Shown here: piece by piece, positions 59,667-64,000 of the stretch
Layout: each line of letters begins with the position of its first letter
Position numbering within the stretch: position 1 is the first letter of the stretch
Assembly: GCA_965200525.1 (NCBI GenBank)
Contig: OZ241368.1
Span: 4,092,001-4,156,000, forward strand
DNA from: JANNPJ01 sp965200525
Lineage (GTDB): Bacteria; Actinomycetota; Actinomycetes; Actinomycetales; Kineosporiaceae
Length of the DNA stretch: 64,000 nucleotides
Reading direction: 5' to 3'
The notes under the pieces: generated by a model
The model's input: only the letters and a program-made list of their open reading frames with translations
The model's database searches: none
Told to the model about the DNA's origin: nothing
Made by a program: the position numbers and the translations under genes

Positions 59667-60776
59667 ATGTCACCGGACACCACCCTCACCGCCGCGCCGG
59701 ACCTGGACGGGCGGGCCGCTCTGGCCCGGGCGCAGGCCGAGTTCAGCCCCGACGTCACCTATCTGAACACCGCCTCCCTGGGCCTGCCGCCCAGCCGCGG
59801 CCTGCAGGCCCTGAGCACGGTCCTGCAGCAGTGGCAGGCCGGGACGGCGAGCCCGCCGGACTACGACGGCCCGCTGGAATTGTCCCGCCGGGCCTACGCC
59901 GCCCTGGTCGGGGTCAGCCCGGACCGGGTGGCCGTGGGCAGCCAGGTCAGCGTGTTCGCCGGGCTGGTCGCGGCCGCCCTGCCCGCCGGCAGTGAGGTGC
60001 TGCTGGCCGAGGGCGAGTTCACCAGCATGGTGTTCCCGTTCCTGGCTCAGGCGGAGCGCTCGGTCGTGGTCCGCACGGTGCCGCTGGAACGCCTGGCCGA
60101 GGCCGTGACCGCCCGGACCACCCTGGTCGCGGTCTCGGCGGTGCAGTCCGCCGACGGTCGGCTGGCCGACCTCGACGCCCTGGTCGCCGCCGCCGCCGCG
60201 ACCGGCTGCCGGATTTTCGTGGACACCACCCAGGCCACCGGCTGGCTGCCGGTCGACGCCGGCCGCTTCGCCTACACCGTGGGCGGCGGCTACAAGTGGC
60301 TGCTGGCCCCGCGCGGCACCTGCTTCTTCACCGTCGACCCGGACCTGGCCGGCGGTCCGGCGGGCGAGCTGACCCCGCACGCGGCCGGCTGGTACGCCGG
60401 TGCGGACCGGTGGCAGTCGCTCTACGACGGGCCGCTGCGGCTGGCGGCGGACGCCCGCCGGTTCGACGTCTCCCCGGCCTGGCACTCCTGGGTCGCCCAG
60501 GCCCCGGCGCTCGACCTGCTCACCGCGGTCGGGCCGGCCGTGCTGCACGAGCACAGCCTCGGGCTGGCCAACCAGTTCCGGGCCGGCGTCGGCCTGCCGC
60601 CGGGCGACTCCGCGATCGTCAGCCTGCCGACCGGGCCCGACGGGGCCGAGCGGCTGCAGCGGGCCGGGGTGATCGGAAGCGTCCGGACCGGGCGGCTGCG
60701 GCTGGCCTTTCACCTCTACAACACGAACGAGGACGTCGAGCGGGCGCTGGCCGCCCTCCGTCCGGACGCGCGCTGA
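59667..60776 (+). CDS. Class V PLP-dependent aminotransferase-fold enzyme
   Basis: A 369-residue PLP enzyme of the cysteine desulfurase/kynureninase/EgtE superfamily. YLNTASLGLPP at the start, VDTTQATGWLPVD (cofactor Asp) and GGGYKWLLAPRG (Schiff-base Lys in YKWL) are visible. The fold resembles EgtE-like C-S lyases, but egtB/egtD are not nearby, so ergothioneine synthesis is not supported. CAGGCT lies 6 nt before the ATG. A divergent LysR regulator suggests inducible expression. Confidence 0.85.
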   Translation: MSPDTTLTAAPDLDGRAALARAQAEFSPDVTYLNTASLGLPPSRGLQALSTVLQQWQAGTASPPDYDGPLELSRRAYAALVGVSPDRVAVGSQVSVFAGLVAAALPAGSEVLLAEGEFTSMVFPFLAQAERSVVVRTVPLERLAEAVTARTTLVAVSAVQSADGRLADLDALVAAAAATGCRIFVDTTQATGWLPVDAGRFAYTVGGGYKWLLAPRGTCFFTVDPDLAGGPAGELTPHAAGWYAGADRWQSLYDGPLRLAADARRFDVSPAWHSWVAQAPALDLLTAVGPAVLHEHSLGLANQFRAGVGLPPGDSAIVSLPTGPDGAERLQRAGVIGSVRTGRLRLAFHLYNTNEDVERALAALRPDAR

Positions 60777-60838
60777 GGCGGCGGAGCCGTATGCTGCCGC
60801 GCTAGGCGACCGCCGGTTGCCGCCGGACCGGAGGCGTC

Positions 60839-61654
60839 GTGAGCGCACAGGACGACCAGCCGGCCGAGGTGCCGTCGGCCCAGTCCTACGAGCAGTCCAT
60901 GGCCGTTCAGATCCGTGGCCTGGCCAAACGTTTCGACCAGGTGGTGGCCGTCGACGGGGTCGACCTGGACGTGCCTCGGGGCCGGTTCTTCGGGCTGGTC
61001 GGGCCCAACGGGGCCGGCAAGACGACGACGCTGGCCATGGTCACCGGGCTGTTGCGGCCGGACGCCGGCCGGGTGAGGGTCGACGGCGTCGACGTCTGGG
61101 AGCAGCCGCTGCTGGCCAAGCAACGGATGGGGGTGCTGCCCGAGGGGCTGCGCCTGTTCGAGCGGCTGTCCGGGGCCGAGCTGCTGCACTTCACCGGCCT
61201 GCTGCGCGGGATGGACCCGGCCGAGATCGACGCGCGGGCCCAGGAACTGCTCTCGGTGCTCGGCCTGGCCGGGGCCGGCAACCAGTTGGTCGTCGACTAC
61301 AGCACCGGCATGCGCAAGAAGGTGGCCTTGGCCGCGGCCCTGCTGCACAACCCGCCGGTGCTGTTCCTGGACGAGCCGTTCGAGGCCGTCGACCCGGTCT
61401 CGGCCCGCACGATCCGGGAGGTGCTGCGGGCGTTCACCGGTCGCGGCGGCACGGTGGTCTTCTCCAGTCACGTGATGGACCTGGTCGAGCGGATCTGTGA
61501 CGACGTCGCGGTGATGGCCGGCGGCCGGGTGCTGGCGGCCGGCACGGTGGACGCCGTGCGCGGCGGTCGCTCGCTCGAAGAGGTGTTCGTCGAACTGGTC
61601 GGCGGAGCCGTGGGCGTCGGCGACGGCGGGCTCGACTGGCTGGGGGTCAGCTGA
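60839..61654 (+). CDS. ABC transporter ATP-binding protein (ABC-2 type exporter)
   Basis: A 271-residue ATPase: Walker A GPNGAGKTT, a degenerate signature YSTGMRKKVALAAALLHN (in place of LSGGQ), Walker B LFLDEPFEAVDP and switch His in FSSHVMD. The YSTGM signature is typical of ABC-2 type exporters with separate permeases. CGGAGG lies upstream of the GTG. The permease gene follows directly. Substrate unknown. Confidence 0.92.
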   Translation: MSAQDDQPAEVPSAQSYEQSMAVQIRGLAKRFDQVVAVDGVDLDVPRGRFFGLVGPNGAGKTTTLAMVTGLLRPDAGRVRVDGVDVWEQPLLAKQRMGVLPEGLRLFERLSGAELLHFTGLLRGMDPAEIDARAQELLSVLGLAGAGNQLVVDYSTGMRKKVALAAALLHNPPVLFLDEPFEAVDPVSARTIREVLRAFTGRGGTVVFSSHVMDLVERICDDVAVMAGGRVLAAGTVDAVRGGRSLEEVFVELVGGAVGVGDGGLDWLGVS

Positions 61655-61719
61655 ACGCCGTCGCGCCCTCGCCTCGACCGTCGCTGGTCGGTACGGCCGC
61701 CCGGCTGCGCCTGGCCCTG

Positions 61720-63285
61720 ATGCGCGGAAGCCTGCGCAGTGGGCCGGGATCCACGGCCCGCCGGTTCGGCTTCGCCATGAGCCTGATCCTGGGCGGTACG
61801 GCGGCCGGGTTCGCGTTGCTGGTGCTCGCCCTCACCCGCGGTGACGGCCGGCTGCCCCAGGATCTGTCGGTGCTGGTGTTCACCGGGCTGCTGGCCGGCT
61901 GGGTGGTGCTGCCGATCCTCACCTTCGGCAGCGACGATCTCCTCGACCCGGCCCGGCTGGCCCTGCTCCCGCTCAGCGGCCGGCAGTTCCTGACCGTGAT
62001 GGGGGTGGGGGCCCTGGTCGGGGTCGCCCCGGTGGCGACCGTGGTGGCGGCCCTGGGGCTGCTGCCGGCCACCGGGACCGGACCGGCGTCGTTCCTGGTG
62101 GCCCTGGTGGCGGTGGCCCTGGAACTGACGCTGTGCGTGGGGGCCAGCCGGGCGGTGGTGGCGGCCCTGTCCGGAGTGCTGCGCTCGCGCCGCGGCCGTG
62201 ACCTGGGGGTGGCCTTCGCCGCCGTCGTCGGGCTGTCGTTCCAGCTGGTCAACCCCCTGTTGCAGCTGGCCCTGCGGGACAGTGCGGACACTCGGGACGC
62301 CGTCGCCGCGATCGCCGGCCCGCTGCGCTGGACGCCGTCCGGCCTGCTCGCGACCGCCCCTGGCCGGCCCTTGCCGGCCGCCCTCGGCTCGCTGGCCCTG
62401 GTGGCCGCCCTGATCGCCGTCCTGCTGGTGCTCTGGCAGCGCAGCGTCCGCCGGGCCCTGGAGCGCACCGAGGTCTCCGGCAACCGCGGCCGCGCCGCTA
62501 CCGTGCTGGTTCCGCGGGGGATCCCGGTGCCGGCCGGCCGGGTCGGCGCGATCATGGCCAAGGATCTGCGCTACGTGACCCGTGAACCGCGCCGTGCGGT
62601 GATGGCCGTGACCAGCGCCCTGTTGCCGGTGCTGGCCGTGGTTCTCGGCCCGATCGCGTTCGCCGGCGGCCGGCCGGGGCCGGGGCTGGTCTTCGCGGTC
62701 TGCGGGATGGGCCTGCTTGGGCCGCTGAACACGGCCAACCGGTTCGGTCTGGACGGCACGCCGACCTGGATGCTGATCAGCAGCGCCACCGATCCGCGCG
62801 ACGCCCGGCGGGACCTGCTCGGCGGGGACCTGGCCGCCGCGATCGTCAACCTGCCGATCCTGCTCGTGCTCAGCCTGGTGATCGCGGCGATCACCGGCGG
62901 CTGGCCGTACGTCCCGGCCGCCGTCGGCCTGGCCTATGCCCTGTACGGGGTGGGCCTGGGGCTGGCCGGCCTGCTCGCGGTGAACGCCCCCTACGCCGTT
63001 CCGCCCTCGCAGAACGCTTTCGGTGGCGGCGGAGCCGGTCAGGGCTGCACCGCCGGTCTGCTCGTCCTGGCCGCCATGCTGGTTGAGGTGTTCGCCTGCC
63101 TGCCGCTGCTGGGCCTGCTGGTCCCGGCCGTCGTCTTCTCGGCGCCGGTCTGGGGCCTGGCCCTGCTGGTGGTCGGCCCGCTCTACGGGTTCGGGATCGG
63201 AAACCTGCTCCGGCGCCGGAGCGCCCGGCGCTGGAACGACCGGGCCCCCGAGGTGCTGCAGATCCTGGCCTCCGCCCGCCAGTGA
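61720..63285 (+). CDS. ABC-2-like transporter permease
   Basis: A 521-residue or longer membrane protein with about 12 hydrophobic segments, partner of the ATPase upstream. The ATG at 61720 is the first standard start. The frame is open back to a CTG at 61651 that overlaps the ATPase stop (CTGA), and the extra 23 residues (…RPSLVGTAARLRLAL) look like a genuine amphipathic N terminus. Translation from CTG with GGGGG upstream is therefore possible. No substrate hint. Confidence 0.85.
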   Translation: MRGSLRSGPGSTARRFGFAMSLILGGTAAGFALLVLALTRGDGRLPQDLSVLVFTGLLAGWVVLPILTFGSDDLLDPARLALLPLSGRQFLTVMGVGALVGVAPVATVVAALGLLPATGTGPASFLVALVAVALELTLCVGASRAVVAALSGVLRSRRGRDLGVAFAAVVGLSFQLVNPLLQLALRDSADTRDAVAAIAGPLRWTPSGLLATAPGRPLPAALGSLALVAALIAVLLVLWQRSVRRALERTEVSGNRGRAATVLVPRGIPVPAGRVGAIMAKDLRYVTREPRRAVMAVTSALLPVLAVVLGPIAFAGGRPGPGLVFAVCGMGLLGPLNTANRFGLDGTPTWMLISSATDPRDARRDLLGGDLAAAIVNLPILLVLSLVIAAITGGWPYVPAAVGLAYALYGVGLGLAGLLAVNAPYAVPPSQNAFGGGGAGQGCTAGLLVLAAMLVEVFACLPLLGLLVPAVVFSAPVWGLALLVVGPLYGFGIGNLLRRRSARRWNDRAPEVLQILASARQ

Positions 63286-63676
63286 CCCGTGCGCGCGTAC
63301 CCACCGAACCGCCTCGGCGGTGAGGTTGTCCACAGGCTCGAGAAGGGCCTTGATCCTGCCCCCAAGTCAAGGGACATTGTTCCGGTGAGGTCCGGTAACG
63401 AGTGGTCGCGCCGAGAAGTGCGCATATCTTGGGTCGGGTCACCGGCGATGCCGAATGGCGGCGAGATTCATCTTGTCGTGAGTCGGGTCGGGCGGGCGAT
63501 GCAATTCGGTGATCATTTCTGGTGAGTTTCAAGTATCTCGTGACAGCGGGTCACTGAATAGTCATCAGTGGCCCTGAACTGGAAGAACGTGCCTGTAATT
63601 CCAGAATTGACCCAGGGTTCCGCTTCGGTGAGCCACTGGGTCGGAGAATCGCGAATCAGCCGACGGGGGTGCACTC
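63286..63676. other. Intergenic region before the XRE-type gene
   Basis: 391 bp without a credible protein gene; the middle (about 63480-63640) is less GC-rich. It contains an inverted pair CTGGAA...TTCCAG (about 63580-63605) and GACCCAG...CTGGGTC (about 63608-63643), which could form hairpins or operators in front of the regulator. Confidence 0.4.
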
Positions 63677-63679
63677 GTG

Positions 63680-64000
63680 ATGACGGTGGACAGGTGGTCC
63701 GGTCGGGAGACGCGATTACTCCGGCATGCCCTGCGGCTCACCGTCCGTGCCTTTGCTGAGGATCTCGGAGTTTGCGTCCGGACCGTTTCCAAATGGGAGG
63801 CCGCGGGGGCCGGCCTGATTCCCCGGCCCGAGATCCAGGCTGCTCTCGACACGATGCTGAGCCGGGCCGGGGAGGACGATCGCCAGCGGTTCCGGGCGGC
63901 CCGGCCGCCAGTGGTCCCGTCGGCCCCCGAGATCGAGGATCGGGCCCAGCCGGCCGGACCCGCAGAACCAGGGGTGCGCGCCGAGGCGCCGGAGCTGCCG
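63680..64000 (+). CDS. XRE-type helix-turn-helix regulator, 3' truncated by the window edge
   Basis: Reads MTVDRWSGRETRLLRHALRL and continues with TVRAFAEDLGVCVRTVSKWE (a Cro/C1-type HTH, about residues 20-41), a short helical part (EIQAALDTMLSRAGEDDRQRF) and a Pro/Ala-rich linker to the end of the window. Such N termini in actinobacteria are often fused to TPR or other domains. GGGGG at 63665-63669 lies 10 nt before the ATG and 7 nt before a GTG at 63677, which is an alternative start. Residue 13 is Leu encoded by TTA (63716-63718). Confidence 0.75.
   Translation, partial: MTVDRWSGRETRLLRHALRLTVRAFAEDLGVCVRTVSKWEAAGAGLIPRPEIQAALDTMLSRAGEDDRQRFRAARPPVVPSAPEIEDRAQPAGPAEPGVRAEAPELP

Noticed and set aside
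59667..60776. Ergothioneine lyase EgtE
   Set aside because: The fold fits, but egtA-egtD are not adjacent and the specific residues cannot be judged by eye.
1..64000. CRISPR array, prophage or conjugative element
   Set aside because: No regularly spaced repeats with unique spacers, no cas, phage structural, integrase or relaxase genes were seen; the only mobile element is the IS110 copy.

Overview
This is a high-GC actinobacterial chromosome segment. It carries resuscitation-promoting factor RpfB, a non-mevalonate pathway kinase (IspE), a DivIC/FtsB-type division protein, a DUF222/HNH gene and an IS110 element. It also shows the gene order metG, tatD, rpfB, rsmA, ispE ... glmU, rplY, pth ... 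mfd, mazG ... eno, divIC, DUF501, ppx. From memory this order matches the Mycobacterium tuberculosis Rv1007-Rv1026 neighbourhood, with orientation changes and prs missing. I cannot assign a genus. No rRNA, CRISPR array, phage or replication origin is visible.

Layout. 1-5.6 kb: core block metG (5' end outside the window), a VapBC-like toxin pair, tatD, rpfB and rsmA. 5.6-17.7 kb: accessory block with a PucR regulator divergent from a cytosine-deaminase-like enzyme, a 2-oxoglutarate-type oxygenase and a UPF0303 protein; then a TMEM175-type channel, a shortened DUF222-HNH protein, an IS110 transposase, a fused full-length ABC transporter and an NCS1 nucleobase permease. 17.7-20.5 kb: ispE and an ABC-F ATPase. 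20.5-33 kb: accessory block with a secreted phospholipase A2, a nine-gene polyol/ketose operon (deoR-type regulator, sugar kinase, ABC importer lacking its ATPase, two dehydrogenases, FGGY kinase, class II aldolase), MarR and TetR regulators and an acyl-CoA desaturase. 33-36.3 kb: tRNA-Gln, glmU, rplY, pth. 36.4-42.3 kb: an exopolysaccharide sugar-phosphate transferase, cysQ-cysD-cysN and a glutathionyl-hydroquinone-reductase-like protein. 42.5-53.1 kb: mfd, a SurA-like lipoprotein, mazG, a DUF885 protein, enolase, divIC, DUF501 and ppx. 53.1-64 kb: a GMC oxidoreductase, a PadR/membrane-protein pair, fdhD, an unusual UAA-anticodon tRNA, a small secreted cysteine-rich protein, a LysR/class V aminotransferase pair, an ABC exporter and the 5' part of an XRE-type regulator.

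How genes may work together. The polyol operon reads as a full route from import through oxidation, two phosphorylations and aldol cleavage to triose phosphates. The PucR block, perhaps with the NCS1 permease 10 kb away, reads as a nucleobase deamination/oxidation module. CysQ, CysD and CysN handle sulfate activation.

Most interesting signals: (i) a complete class I tRNA with anticodon UAA, although normal tRNA-Leu(UAA) is class II, in a genome that uses TTA codons even in rsmA and ispE; (ii) many genes with a TANNNT-like hexamer exactly 6-7 nt before the start codon, suggesting widespread leaderless transcripts; (iii) an ABC transporter whose second ATPase half lacks the catalytic Glu and the switch His; (iv) three GTCTCGGC repeats with exact 11-bp period before the polyol operon; (v) the candidate nucleobase-oxidation cluster.
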